Source of the DNA: Cephalotrichum gorgonifer
Lineage: Eukaryota; Ascomycota; Sordariomycetes; Microascales; Microascaceae
Reading direction: 5' to 3'
DNA: 64,000 bases
Assembly: GCA_900312665.1 (NCBI GenBank)
Contig: ONZQ02000001.1
Coordinates: 3,848,337 to 3,912,336 of the forward strand
Below, piece by piece: positions 22,095-34,012 of this stretch (the first letter of the stretch is position 1; each line of letters opens with the position of its first letter). Under the pieces are notes generated by a model, which ran no database searches, was not told where the DNA came from, and saw only the letters and a list, made by a program, of their open reading frames with translations. A program made the position numbers and the translations under genes.

Positions 22095-23576
22095 AAGGAG
22101 GCGGCGAAGGATGACGACGAGCGTGTGATGGGCGCCCCCCGTCGGCCGTCAGGGGCAGATGTTGTAAGTTGATTCGGTAGACAAGTTGATTGTGTAGTTC
22201 GTGGTGTATGATATCTTAGTTTCGATAGTTCCGTTCCTATAAGATGGTGATTTGACAGGTAGATAGGTAATGGCATCTCTCGTCCTACATCGCCCACCGC
22301 CTCCAGAGAAGGAGGGGGAGGCCGTCGTAAAAGTATCTCGGAGAACGACTACCGTAAGAAGAGAAGCCCTCGAACCACAAAGTTCACAGTTTTAAGAATG
22401 AGAGGAAATGAGATAGCTAGAATCCCGCAGAGCCCCCATCCTCGGCCCCGTCCATCCACGCGTGTCCTCTGTGAGGGGCTGTTGCGCCAACCACACACTC
22501 CCTCACTCCCATTATCTTCGAACCGCTCCAAACCAAGGAAGGCAACATCAGCCCCCTTCTCCAGCAAGCATGCCTCCTCGTCCATACCAGGCACAACAAG
22601 CTCAAGCTCAAATCATCCATTATAAACATTCTAGCAATAAGGGGCTCAGAAAGAAATAAGTTGGGAAAGAAAATAGAATGTAAATGTAAAAGAGAAAGAG
22701 AAGGAAAAAAAGAAAAAAAAGACAAATAAGGAAGAACACACACAAACACACCAGCCAGCTCCCCCTTTCTGCCTTTTCCAGTTTCCTCTCCCCCTTCCCC
22801 GATTTACAACGAATAGAAAAAAAAAGGAAACATATAAAAAGTATTCCCGCTACCAATGGCCAAAAGGCGAAAAACCAATGACCAAAAGCCAACTCCGGAA
22901 GCTCCCGCCGCCTTGGTATTTTTGTCCAGGTATTCCATCCCCCCACCCCCCTTCCCCTTGCCTTCCCTTCCCCTTTATGCTTTTTGCAAAACCCCCCGGA
23001 TTCCAGATTTTTGTTGTCGTATTTTATAACAAAAAAACCACATATTTCCAGCTCCCCCAGATTCCGCAACTCAAAAGCTTCCGATTCCAGCAAAAAAGGT
23101 AATAAATATCACACTTGTCAAAAAGACTCTTTTCCCCTTTCTCCAAGCCCCTTCCCCAGCTTCCTTCCTGAATAGTAGAAGTCGAAATGATGGAGTGAAC
23201 AGATACTTGAAACGACAGATGATGAAACGAAAGGTAGAAAGGGCAAAACACAAAACAAGAAAACATAAACAGAGACGACCTTGCCATCCCATCCTGCCTG
23301 ATAGGAAAAGAAGACCAGTGCCGGAAAGGCTCCCTCTTGCCAAGGCTCCAAATGCTCTATGCTCCTCACTCCAAAGCCATTACCAGCGCAAAGTAGTCAA
23401 TGGACGGTGTAAAACAAGAAAGGTTATGAACAGGTTCCGTTTCCTGCAGGGTTGAGCCGTAGGAGCACGAATGAGCTTCTAACTCGAATCCTAGCCCGCT
23501 AGCTAGCCCGAATCCTAACTGCCTGGCGCAGGTTGGAGCAGGAACGCGCGGGTAGACGTCTTACTTAGGTGGTGAT
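22095..23576. other. Convergent 3' flanks, with A-rich (minus-strand U-rich) stretches
   Basis: No gene is supported. Around 22655-22740 and 22810-22845 the plus strand is strongly A/G-rich, so the 3' UTR of the minus-strand RRM/zinc-finger gene would be U/C-rich. Many short AT-rich ORFs here have no coding look. Confidence 0.6.
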
Positions 23577-25823
23577 TTAGGCGGGAGACTTGCTCTGGGG
23601 GGCTCCGCCGTTCTGTCGAGACTCATTGTTGCCCACCGAGAGTCCTCCCATGCCGCTGGAGAGGAACGAGAAAGGGTCGCTCTCGCCCTGGGCGTAAAAG
23701 TTGTTGGACGGGCCAGCCGAGACCGGGCCGTTGGTGGCCGACTGGAAGGCGGCCTCCGCGGCACGGCTATCGAAAGGACCCGCCGAGTGGGATCCCGGGT
23801 TGGCCCCGAAGTGGGTGTTCAGCGACGGGTAAGGTGCAGCACCGCCACCAATGCCGGACGGCAGGGCATAGGTGCTCTGGGGTCCGCCAAAGTGCTGCCC
23901 ATAGTTGCCACCGGACGCAAAGCTGGGAGCCGGAGACGCGAAGGGGCCGCCGTGTCCCGGCCCACCAGCCATCGAGGACTGGCTCATCGGGTAATTTGAC
24001 CCGCCGTCCATGGGAGACGGGTACCCAGAGTCAGCGACGACCGCGGCACCAGCACGGCTAGCACCGCATCGGAGACAGCACACGTTCTTGGCGAAATTGT
24101 GGTAACCACATACTTCATTCCCGCACTTCCAGTCTCCAGCACGGAACGGAACGACGCCGCTACCACCCATGCGGCCGCCACCGTGGCCCATGGGGCCGTG
24201 GTGACCCATATGCTGGGGTGGGGGGGCCATGGCAGGGGGGCCGTAGCCGCCGCCGCCGCCGTATCCTCCGTAGTTCATATCGCCGCCGCCAGCGCCACTG
24301 GGGCCGGCAGGGAAGGAACATCGGAAACAAGCGGTACGGCGCTGGAAGTTGGAGAAGCCGCAAGACGGGCAGGTCCAGTCGCCAGGACGAGGTCGGTTCT
24401 TGCTAGGTGGGAAGGGCGTAAGAATATCGGCAGCGCGGTCTAGAACGCGACTCGAGGACGGAGAGACCTCGATGGCCTTCTCGTTCAGAGCTCGGCCATT
24501 CATACACAAGCTCTCGGCAGCCTATCCGCAAAAAAGGGGGAGGAGGTTAAAGTTAGCAAGGAGCCTCGGGGGAGCAACAAGACTTGATCAAATAAATGAC
24601 GCAAGCTAGAGTCAAAGAGCCAGCGAGCTCAGACGAAACATACCTCTTCGTGAGAGGAAAATACGGCGAAGCCAGTTCCGGTAGGCTTGTGCTGCTCGGG
24701 GGTGCGCAGGGTCCAGAAGGCGATGGGCCGTCCACCAAACTGGGTAAACCAGCTCTCCAGCTCGGACTGGGTAGTATCGTGCGGCAATCCAGACATGTGC
24801 AAGACCTTGCTCCGCTCCGAGAGGAAGGCCCTGACGTCGGCCCTGGCATCCATCGGGCGGGTGAGAACATCCGGGTGCTCGTGAGCAGGCTGAGACTTGC
24901 GAATCAGGCCACGGAGCACGCGGGCAAGTGTCACCGCTTCCTCCATAGCTCGGCGGGGAGAGGCGGGCGCTAGAGCCTGCAGGTGGAAGGGGAGGTTGTG
25001 CTTGATGGGAGCGCTGGACTGTACGGGCTCAACCTCGAGAGCAGCGCATATGTTGCTCAACATCGAGGGGCCGAACGGCAGCGACTCGGGGTGGTGCTGT
25101 TGCCATCGCTGGTACTCGGAACGGAGGTCAAATGTTCGCGAGTGTTGAAGGTATGGGGGGAGGACGACAGCCTTGTCCCGAGCCTCACGGGGAAGCTGCA
25201 CGCGGAGATCCCACGAGTCAAGAGTGACGAAGACGAAGTCGAGGTTCTGGGAGGTCAGGTGTTCGTTGGCAAACGCGTCGAACCGGTTGACCGCATCTCT
25301 AAACGTCCCGGCATTTCGTACATGTTCCCACGTCAATGTCGTCAGGCTCGCTAAGAAGGAGAAACGTGTTAGCATGACACTGGCTGGTCTTCTCTTGAAT
25401 GGAGGCAAAAGCCGGAGAGAGGGAGAGGCAAGCTTGCCGTATCGGCTAGATTGACTTCCGGGTGGTGGGGAGGGATGCTCGACATCGCAAGATAGAGAAA
25501 CTTACTGCAGAGGGGGGTGATCGGGGTGTTAATGGGCTTGACAAGGACGTTGTCACGGGCAACCTGTCAGGGGAAAGGTTTGTCAGTGGGTTGGAGTTCA
25601 TTGCCGGGAACCAGGCTTGGTCGGAAAGGGGGGGAGTTGGAGGGGTTTCTAGAGTTTATAGACATACCTCCTCGAGAGACTTAGCATCGATAAGGATCCA
25701 TCCTAGCTCGATCACCTCGGCCGAGTCTTTCGTAACGTAAACACCATGCTCGTCGCAGGTGGTAGCCACGTGGATGATAACGTAGCGGTCGATGCTTAGC
25801 TGGGGAGATTGTTGGGCCGACAT
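23577..25823 (-). CDS. RRM and RanBP2 zinc-finger RNA-binding protein with degenerate ERI1-like exonuclease domain (Nrp1-like)
   Basis: Four exons on the minus strand: 25668-25823, 25506-25563, 24644-25350, 23577-24521, giving 621 residues. Domains in order: an RNase H-like fold of the ERI1/3'hExo type (about 14-220; compare VIIHVATTCDEHG, VIELGWILID, PLCTSLTTLTWEHV, FVTLDSWDLRVQL); an RRM (about 252-327; KVLHMSGLP, GFAVFSSHEEAAES); two RanBP2-type zinc fingers (about 354-377, WTCPSCGFSNFQRRTACFRC; about 436-461, WKCGNEVCGYHNFAKNVCC); and a G/S/P/N-rich tail. The arrangement matches yeast Nrp1 and its fission-yeast and filamentous counterparts, RNA-binding proteins associated with stress granules. 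The DEDDh catalytic residues appear replaced, so RNA binding rather than cleavage is expected. The first intron after residue 52 has a good donor (GTATGT). Confidence 0.88.
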
Positions 25824-28800
25824 CTTGTGTGAGAGTACCCTTCGGTCTGTACAGCGCGTCGAGGGTCGAGGTGGTCGGGTCGAAGTTGAAAAGGAGGGAG
25901 GAAGGGGTCCGACGGCTCGGCTGGATTCGGGATGCTGAGCTGGGACGGAGTGATTCAGGAGGGTTATTCGGGCAGTACGTATCCGATGGGAGCAAGCAGG
26001 CTAACACTCCAGGTGTATCGTTTCGAGATGCGTCGAGTTTGACCGGGAAAGGATGGAGTGATGCACGAGTGGTGATGCTCGGATCGATCTGCAACTGCAA
26101 CTGCAATGAGGGACCAAGCCAGAAGAGATTGCTTCCAAAAATCTGCTTCAAGCCGAATTCCGATTGCTATTGGCAGGATGTAGTAGGTCCCGGGGGAAAG
26201 GGATGGCCTCGCACGATTGACAAACTAGGTGCTTCAGTGCGGATCGAGAAGGAAGGTGAGGTGAGGTGGAGGTGGAGGTGTCCAAGAGACGCTTCCAAGG
26301 CTCAGGGAGAAGATGGGCCAGAAAAGTTCGAAGGAGACCAGGATGCGAGTGGAGTGTGTAACGGGCTCTCTGGGAGGCTGCTGTGGGGCCAAGGAAAAAG
26401 GCGTGGAAACCAGAAAATATGAGTTAAGGATAAGCGACGAGGCCCCAGACTCCAACTACGAGTACAAGTGCAAGTATCAAAACGACCGGAAGAACAGAGA
26501 GGGCAATAAAAGGAACGGGGAGAAAACCAAAAGTGACTTAATGCCCAAAGTAAAAACAATTCGATGGGACAAGCACACACACACACCTCGAGATGCTGAG
26601 GACGAGGACAATTGCGGGTTGGGGAGGAAAGAGAGGGTGGAGGACGACTCCAGGGCGATTACCTAGTGGCGGGCAGCGGTCAAGTACAAGTTACGAGTAA
26701 GGGGCCAGGAGACGGAGGCCAAAGCTAACATGCTCGAGGCGTGGGTATGACAAGAGGCGGCAGGTGTTAGTCCAGGGTACATGCCATCTGGGAGCCTGGA
26801 ACGGGACAGGTACAGCTGCCGGCCACGTGCTAGCGCGAGCATGACCCCTAACTCGGAGCGAATCCAACGTGTCTAGGGCCCTGGAAAGTATCATTTATTA
26901 TCACCGTTACAAACTTACGGAGCCCCTCCTATAAAAACGGGTCGATCTCGGTTCTGATGAGTAGTTATTAATACGAGTACTCCGTACAAGCACTCGTATG
27001 AGCCAATGGCGGATACGGGATGGATGGGCCCCGGGAGGCCAGATGTTCCCCGCCCTCATGCTGCCAGATGCACCGCACCGTCATTCGGCTACACATGCTG
27101 ACTCCATGGAGGGGAACAGGTTTTGCCTGCATCGCATCTTCTCCAATACCTACCCTTTCTGGGCATCAATTCGCTCAGAGCGACTTGGTGACAGGAGTAT
27201 AGCGGGAAAACGCAAGTACTTGGGGGTATCGTCTCGAGGGCCGGACTGGCGAGTACTTGCAAACGCTGTAACTAACGCTGTAACTAACGTCGTTGAAACC
27301 CTCATGCGATATCCGAAATGTCCCCTCGTGCAATAGTGCAATAGTGCAGGATATAATAGCACTTGTGAGTCCCAAAGCCAAGAGTGATGTATTATTGAAC
27401 CACCACGAGGAAGGACCATCCCGGTATTACTAGTATAGGTGCGAGCCAACAATGCTCCGACTGGGCAGGTACGTTCCAGGTTAGCCTGATCCTGTCAGGG
27501 GGCTGCTGTACTTCTACCTGTACCCTCCTGTTCACGTCCCGATGTTGGGAGCTCTTTCAAGACAGTTCGCCCCAGCTCAAAGGGATTCATGTTACCATAA
27601 TGCTTCTCAGGTCCACAATGGTAAATTGTATCACACATGTTACCAGGTGAAATGATCGCTCGCCCATTACCTCCACGTCGCCCCAACAGCATAACGAAAC
27701 GTTTTCAAGCTGGCTTAGGAGCCCCCTCGCAGAGCTGTCCATGGCAGTCAGGGAACCTCTTTCATTAAGCGCTCGGTTCTATGCCGGGCGGTCTCGACGT
27801 CAACACCAGTACTTGTACTCTTGTGCGGCCTGACTCGTCAGTCACACGCTCGCCCAGCTTCCTCCGCTGCAGAAGAGTCCGACCGGGGACCAGCTATGAC
27901 GAACATCTAAAACAGCCGGTTAGGTGGACCACGCGTCGGCAGGTGCCTCGACAATGGAGGCCGTCATGTACTCGTACCAGTACTCACAAGGTGAGAAGGC
28001 ACGGATGATCGGGAAACCTAGCCGGTGGTGCTCGGATGCTGCATACAAGTATTCTGATGTATTGGAAGCATCACATTCATTCATCCATCCATCCGTGCTT
28101 TGCCTGTGTGTTTGTTCGTCGTCGTTCTTGTATTATCCAGGTATTCCTGAAGTAGGAGCATTCCTGACGAAGGAGATAACTATTGGCCGTCACTTCTGCG
28201 GCCGGCTCAGCACAACCTCTGGTGTGCTCAATGCGCGAATCCAAGACCAAGAAGCTGCAGGATTGGCATGCAACATGTCGTACGCAGCTGGAGCCCCGCG
28301 GATGCACGCATTCATCCCACCACGTTCTGGTGGTCTGGCCAGTCAGAGTGCAAAGCACCCCAACGTACATATCGACCAGTGGATATATGTGTAGTATTTC
28401 CCAATCCCTCTGATGACAACCCTCGGACTGTAGCTCATCACCTCAGCTAAAGGGAAAGTGTGAAGCCAGAGAGCCTGTGCCTGCAAGATACGCACCTAAA
28501 TCACCCGATCCTCATTGGATAGGCCTCAATTGGGACCCTCGACCAACCACCGACAAGGCTAGGAGGCATGCATTCATGTAGTCAACCGAGCCGTCCATCA
28601 TGTCTGGCTGATCGGTTCGTATCTCACATCAATGCGGAGAAGGATCCACCCCCGGCCAAAATCGAGAGTCGAGGCATGGAGGCGTGGAGGGTAAAAAAGC
28701 AGGTTCGAACCCATTAGGCCAGTGAGAGAGTCTTTTGCCCCGCATCCATCTATATCCAATTGACTTTGTCTTAGTAGGGGACAACCTTCCATTCTAGTTC

Positions 28801-28957
28801 TAGAATCTAATAATAATAATAACATTTCCCGTGTATTAGGGAAGTCCTTTTAGCTTTGGCAAGAATTTCCTATGCCCGTCTCGCTCTCCCGAGCTTCTCC
28901 CTAGCCGGACATGCCACGCCCACTAGATATGGAGTCGCCCCGATAGCGATGACCATA

Positions 28958-28975
28958 CCCCCCCCCCCCCCCCCC
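28958..28975 (+). repeat. Poly-C tract, 18 nt
   Basis: Uninterrupted C run followed by AAAA in the intergenic region. It is one of several C runs in the window and may be a sequencing-difficult site. Confidence 0.9.
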
Positions 28976-29752
28976 AAAATTCGCGTCAGCCCTACGGCAT
29001 TCACATGCAGTGCCTCGCATTGCATCCATGCCGTTTCGACGATATTGCCCAATCGCTGGAGAAGGATGCGGGTCGTTTTCGTGTCGTTCAGGCCCGACTT
29101 CCGACGGGAGTGTCCACACCAAAGTGTCTTCACCCTGGGTCATCTAAGTAGGTGGATACCAGACTCACACAATTGCACCCCACACACAAACAGGATGGGT
29201 CGAGCATCATGTACTGATCGATCACCATTTTCCTGTCCCGCCAGCAAATATATGCTGCTACGGGCGTGGGTATGCTCCGAGAAACTCCTTTACAAGACAT
29301 CATGTCCGGTACATACATCTACTCGCCTCGTAAGACAGCCCCCAAACATGTCGTCTAGTCTGGCTGGGGCTATTGTCAGTCAGCGAAGCTACTCACACGC
29401 GAAACATCATACATGATGCGAAATATTGAAATCCTACCCTCCCTCCCTTCTCGCTTGTGAGACGAGATCATTAAAACTTTGCCAGGTTTGACCGATAGCT
29501 CGACGACCTACCATTGTTCATATACAAGCTTGTCAGTGGTAAAACGGTCATTTCAGACAACTCGAAAGGTATATTGACTTGCAGATATATATATCATACG
29601 TCATCCCATGTAACTTACACATCTCTGTCTCCACGATTTCGACCTGTTCGTCATACTCTCCATGTATACGCATACAGGAGCGGCAACTACGTAGAGCCAA
29701 TTGCAACTCGCGCCTTCCCACACCGCAGGACCTCAACGGTGCTTCGTGCCTC

Positions 29753-29759
29753 TATATAT
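29753..29759 (+). promoter_or_regulatory. TATA-like element of the Pmp3-like gene
   Basis: TATATAT 232 bp before the start codon at 29985, followed by a C-rich tract (CCCCCGCCCCCCCGG). The distance is plausible for a stress gene with a longish leader, but unproven. Confidence 0.35.
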
Positions 29760-29984
29760 GACTCCCTTCCCCCCGCCCCCCCGGAACCGTACAACTCTAA
29801 CCCTCACGTGAAACTGGCCGGCTGTTACCATTTCATTCCTACCTACCGGCCGACCATTCTTAGCTTCACCAGAATCAATACGCCTTCTGTCTCCGCGGGT
29901 ACTGCGGAACAAACACCTTTGACATCGATTTCAAACACTCGGGGCCTAGAGCGAGTCGCCATACGGACGACATAAGCCGGCACA

Positions 29985-30440
29985 ATGGGGATCCTCGGGC
30001 TCATCTGCATCATCATCCTAACCCTATTCTGTACGTCCATTCCTCTGAAGCACCATTCACTCCGGACAGGGCCGTTACTAACTGCGGATCGATCAGTCCC
30101 GCCCATCGGCGTCTTCGCCGTAGCCGGATGTGGGATGGGTAAGTCGACATCCCTTGCCAAGAGCCATAGCTCCTCCCCATCCTCCGGCCCCCCGGGCGAC
30201 GGGGGCTATTATTAATCTCTTGGTTAACACTGGCGGGGCTATCTAGATCTTCTCATTAACGTCATCCTAACGCTCCTCGGGCTCCTCCCCGGACATATCC
30301 ATGCCTTCTATATCCTCTACGTCTACTACGACCGCCGAGAGCAGGCGCGCAACGGCATACCTCTCCCGACGCCTGCACCCGGAATCTTCAGTCAACGCGT
30401 CCAGAGTGGCGGATATAGCAACTACGGACCGGTGCACTAG
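29985..30440 (+). CDS. PMP3: Pmp3/UPF0057 plasma-membrane proteolipid
   Basis: Three exons: 29985-30030, 30097-30138, 30247-30440, giving 93 residues. Two short hydrophobic hairpin segments are present: MGILGLICIIILTLFF...PPIGVFAVAGCG and LLINVILTLLGLLPGHIHAF. The family signature PPIGVF...GCG..LLIN..LT.LG..PGHIHAFY.LYV is complete, and the hydrophilic tail (NGIPLPTPAPGIFSQ...) is typical of the filamentous-fungal forms, which are longer than the 55-residue yeast Pmp3. Family members modulate plasma-membrane potential and salt tolerance, and are stress-induced; the substrate or partner here is unknown. The 42-nt middle exon means the gene is invisible to single-exon searches. It sits alone between two gene-poor stretches. 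Confidence 0.94.
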
Positions 30441-31364
30441 GCACGGACCCGTTCGACGGGTATGTGGCCGCCGCTGAGAAGAAAATGACGAGATGTTGGT
30501 GGCGTCGGTTGGTCCGGTCCTCGAGAGGGTCTCATTCATGGTTTACTAGTACTCTTCTCTTGCCTTGGTAGACAGAGTCGGATATGGATATTTTGGGCTT
30601 GGTTTGCAGGAGTCTCGCTGGCATGATACCCTCTGATGGATTTCACTGAGGGAACGCCCATGTCTAGCACGGGAAACTGCACTGGCGCAAACACGCGGTT
30701 CGTATTAATAGAGGGAGCCTTGATCCGTTGTAGCAAACTTATCGCTCGAAAATAATGTGATATACAAGTCGTTGGAGACTCTATGGTATCACGAACGATA
30801 CAACAAACGTCGAATACTACGTTCGTCAATCCTGTGGTTCCCGGATACTTATATACAATGTTGAAGCAGTAGATCACGCGAGTATTAGACGAATGTACAA
30901 GGCGGGTGGACAGGGGGAAGGGGCCAGAGGGGCGCAGGAGGGGCTGTATGCCTGAACACCGTACCTAACTCGGAGTATGGCCCACTTTTATGATTGGCCG
31001 AAGTCAATTGCTTTTCGTGGCAGAGTATTGGTACTCAATTCACTGCTTATTCTAGGCGGATAATATGTATATATACAATTGCCAGCTACCTAGAAACCTA
31101 CGAGTAGCCTCTTGGTCCCTCCTGCAGCAGGAGCTAAACACCATTTGAACAAAATATCCAGCACGAGCCCACAGCCGTCTCTGGCCACCACCGTCCCCTC
31201 CGTCACCCTTATTTCGCCTGCGAACTCGTCTTCATCGGGATTGGAGGCTGCACAGCGGCTGTACCCGTTATCGAAAGCGGTTTCGACCGGAAGCTTGGAA
31301 TTGGGGGTTCTCCGCGGAAGCACGCAACACTCAGAGCTCTTCGTTCCCGTCGGAAGCAAGCACC
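30441..31364. other. Intergenic between PMP3-like gene and MKT1
   Basis: No supported gene. The last ~280 bp carry an open frame in front of the MKT1 start that I read as 5' leader. No clear core promoter element beyond an AT-rich patch near 31060-31080 (TATGTATATATAC). Confidence 0.55.
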
Positions 31365-34012
31365 ATGGTTTGTAAGTTTTAGCGTTCCTAGGATGCCCTC
31401 ATATGGGTCTCAGCCTCGTCAATGGACTTTGTCACTTGCTTGGTCCGGTGCCGTGCCGAGTCGCTGCTAATAGTCACCGTGCTGCAGCTCTCGTCGAAGA
31501 CTCCTGGATCGCCTCCCAGGCATCGTATGTCCCACCTACCCCACGACACGCCCCCCTCTCTCGCTCTCTCTCCATACAGCCCGCTCCCCCAAAGCTACAT
31601 CCCGAATATCCCCTAGCTAACAACTATCTGCCTAATTACAAGGACCCACGGTCTCGACAGCATAACGGACTGCTCCATTGCGATATGCGCGACGTACTAC
31701 CTCCACCTGTTCCTTGGAACGCCTCCCTATCATGAGCCTCTCCTGCCGGCCCTTGGCGGCCTTACCGGTATCAAGGCGCACCTGTCCCAGGACCTTGCCA
31801 AGTTCAAAGAGCACGGTGTCACGCCGCTTTTCGTCTTTGATGGCCAGAGCATGGTTGGCCAAGCCGAGACGACGGCCAAGAAGAGCCGACTCGCAAACCT
31901 GAAGACGGATGAAGCTTGGGAGCAGTACTTTGCGAGCAACGCTGAGCAAGCTGTTGCCTCCTTCGGCGCCAATGGAGGTACGCACAGGCCCTGGATTCTC
32001 TCCCGGGGCTCCTGGACGGTCGGATCAGGCGCTGACGATGCGATAATCTCTAGGAGCGTTCCCCGTGCGGAGCTTGTATCCCCTGCTTATGAAGCTCTTA
32101 CGCGAACAGGACTACCATTTCCTCGTGGCACCCTACAATGCTTCTGCTCAGGTTAGCAGTCACTACATATCCTCTGGGACTGGGCCGATCCGGGTCTAAA
32201 CTGCAAAGGCAACATGAGCTGACTAGGGATCCTAGATCGCTTACTTCGATATGATTGACTCCGACCAGGTTGGCGGGATCATGGGGTCGAATGAGCTCCT
32301 TCTCTACCCCATTTCCGACTGCGTCATCAAGTCAATTGACTGGGATGCGAAGGAAATCACAGCGGTTTCGAAGAAGAGCCTCATCAAGACGCTCAATGTC
32401 ACGGAATCCATGTTCGTTGACAGTCTACTGATGTCAGGCACCGCCTTCCTCCCCACGTTCCCTCCTCTACAAGACCCTTCGATTATTCGGGGCCAGCCGT
32501 TCATCATCGCGGACGCCATCAACATGCTGCGTACATCCGATAAGACGGTGGCGAACGCGTGTGCGGCGTTCAACGATATCCTCCAGGCCCGGGACAAGGG
32601 CTGGCAGGATAAGTACCAGAGGGCGAGAATGGCGGTCAACCACATGATCTACATTGCAGAGAACGGCGAGATCAAGGTTAACGACTACGAGCACCTCACA
32701 CAGGACAACCATGAGTACCTCGGGCTCCAGCTGCCGGCAGAGCTGTTCCACTACGTCAACACGGGACTCATCAGCGCGCGCTTCATGAGCTGGATAACGC
32801 ACAGCCAGATTGTCGTTCCGCCGACCCTCGACGGCGTTGCATCTCCCGAGTATAAGAGGCTAGTGACAAGCCAGCTGGTACCCATCCGGGAGCAGACGCT
32901 GGGGCTGGTCATCCCCAGGCTCCACCGCGGGATTGAGCACAAGGAGATTATGATGAAGGTCTGGTTCGATGACGAGTTCTTGTACAAGACTGATCTCCGC
33001 TCGATGCAACCCTCACCAGACAAGATAGCGGCTACGTGGTTTGCGAAACCCGAGGATATCGACAAGTTCCCCGCGCCGGCGCAGACGAAGGGGTTGATCA
33101 CGTTTGAGGTTCTCTCGCTCCTCAACGAGGCGTTTGTCAAGCACACATTCGCCATGCATAAGAACATCAGGGGCCTTGACGAGAAGCGCACGATCGCGTC
33201 TGTCGTGGTTTGGCGGTTCCTCCACCTGAGAGGATACATAGACGACAGCCACACCCTTACCAACTGGGGCACGGCACTCGCCAGCTCCCTTCTGGCGATC
33301 AGGGATACGGAGAAGAAGCTCGGCGAGGGCGCGCCGCTCGCCGAGGCCGTTCTGATGGCGTTCGAGCTGATCCGGTATGACCTCCTCAACGCCAAGAACA
33401 AACACGAGGAGCTCCACGGGTTGCCCCTGAAGGGCACGGAAGAGGATAAGACTAGTCTGGTGCTCATCAGCCGGTGCGCGACCCTCCTGAAGTTGCGCCA
33501 TCAGACGGTCGGATACACTGGGCCACTTAACAAGAACCTGCTCATGTTCCGCTCGCTGTCGGCAGCGGTGCGGGAGGCGAACAGGGACCTGGTTGAGGGG
33601 ATCGTGGCGTCGATGTTCATCAACGGGCAGTCGAACCGCGATCGCGACGACTGGCTCGAGATTGGACAGAGGTAAGTACAACCGCCCACTGTATCATGCG
33701 ATTCGAAGTCTAACCAACCGGTACAGCCTACCATTCCTCTACGACCCGGACACGGCGCTCGGAATTGCCGTGAAGACGTTCCTCGACGACGATATCGTCA
33801 GCGATTCGCGCGAGAAGAGGGCGGCGCGGCTGACGGAATTCCCGCAGACGTACGTGCCGTTCGCTACCGACTTCGTCGGCGACATGCAGACCTGCTACGG
33901 GTTCGTGAACGCCATCGCTGCGGGTGTCAGCACACTCGACAAGGAGATTTCGACGGAAGATAAGCGCGTCTGGGAGCGTGCCGTGGAGTACCTCGCCGCT
34001 CGGCCGTTCTGA
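31365..34012 (+). CDS. MKT1: Mkt1 post-transcriptional regulator (XPG-like fold)
   Basis: Six exons: 31365-31371, 31488-31524, 31643-31977, 32054-32151, 32236-33671, 33727-34012, giving 732 residues. The first coding exon is 7 nt (ATGGTTT) with CACCATG context and a GTAAGT donor; the next intron has a GCTAAT branch site 16 nt before its AG. The join makes MVSLVEDSWIASQASTHG, which suits Mkt1 N-termini. XPG N-like region about 20-115 (ATYYLHLFLGTPP, LPALGGLTGIKAHL, PLFVFDGQS), XPG I-like region about 145-200 (DYHFLVAPYNASAQ, DSDQVGGIMGSNELLLYP), and Mkt1 N/C domains to the end. In yeast Mkt1 binds Pbp1 and regulates translation and 3' UTR fate of selected mRNAs, including HO and mitochondrial protein messages. 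A metal-binding Asp of the XPG N motif appears to be Cys here (SIAICATYYL). Confidence 0.93.

Larger units (their letters stand above)
25824..29984. other. 4.2-kb gene-free intergenic region
   Basis: No supported gene on either strand. The longest ORFs (up to about 190 codons) have no domain, and show no join to neighbours. It contains clustered TACGAGTAC/GTACTCGTA words (26972-26998, 27969-27984), an 18-nt C run at 28958-28975, and a palindromic GGTTCGAACC at 28703 that is not part of a tRNA. The left end is the promoter of the RRM/zinc-finger gene; the right end is the Pmp3-like promoter. I see no transposon termini or long terminal repeats. Confidence 0.6.

Noticed and set aside
28685..28730. 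Palindromic GGTTCGAACC resembling a tRNA B box
   Set aside because: Neither strand forms a paired T stem or has an A box at the right distance, and there is no acceptor stem.
28856..29416. 186-codon ORF in the 4.2-kb empty region
   Set aside because: It runs through an 18-nt C tract giving PPPPPP, lacks any family resemblance and has random-looking composition.
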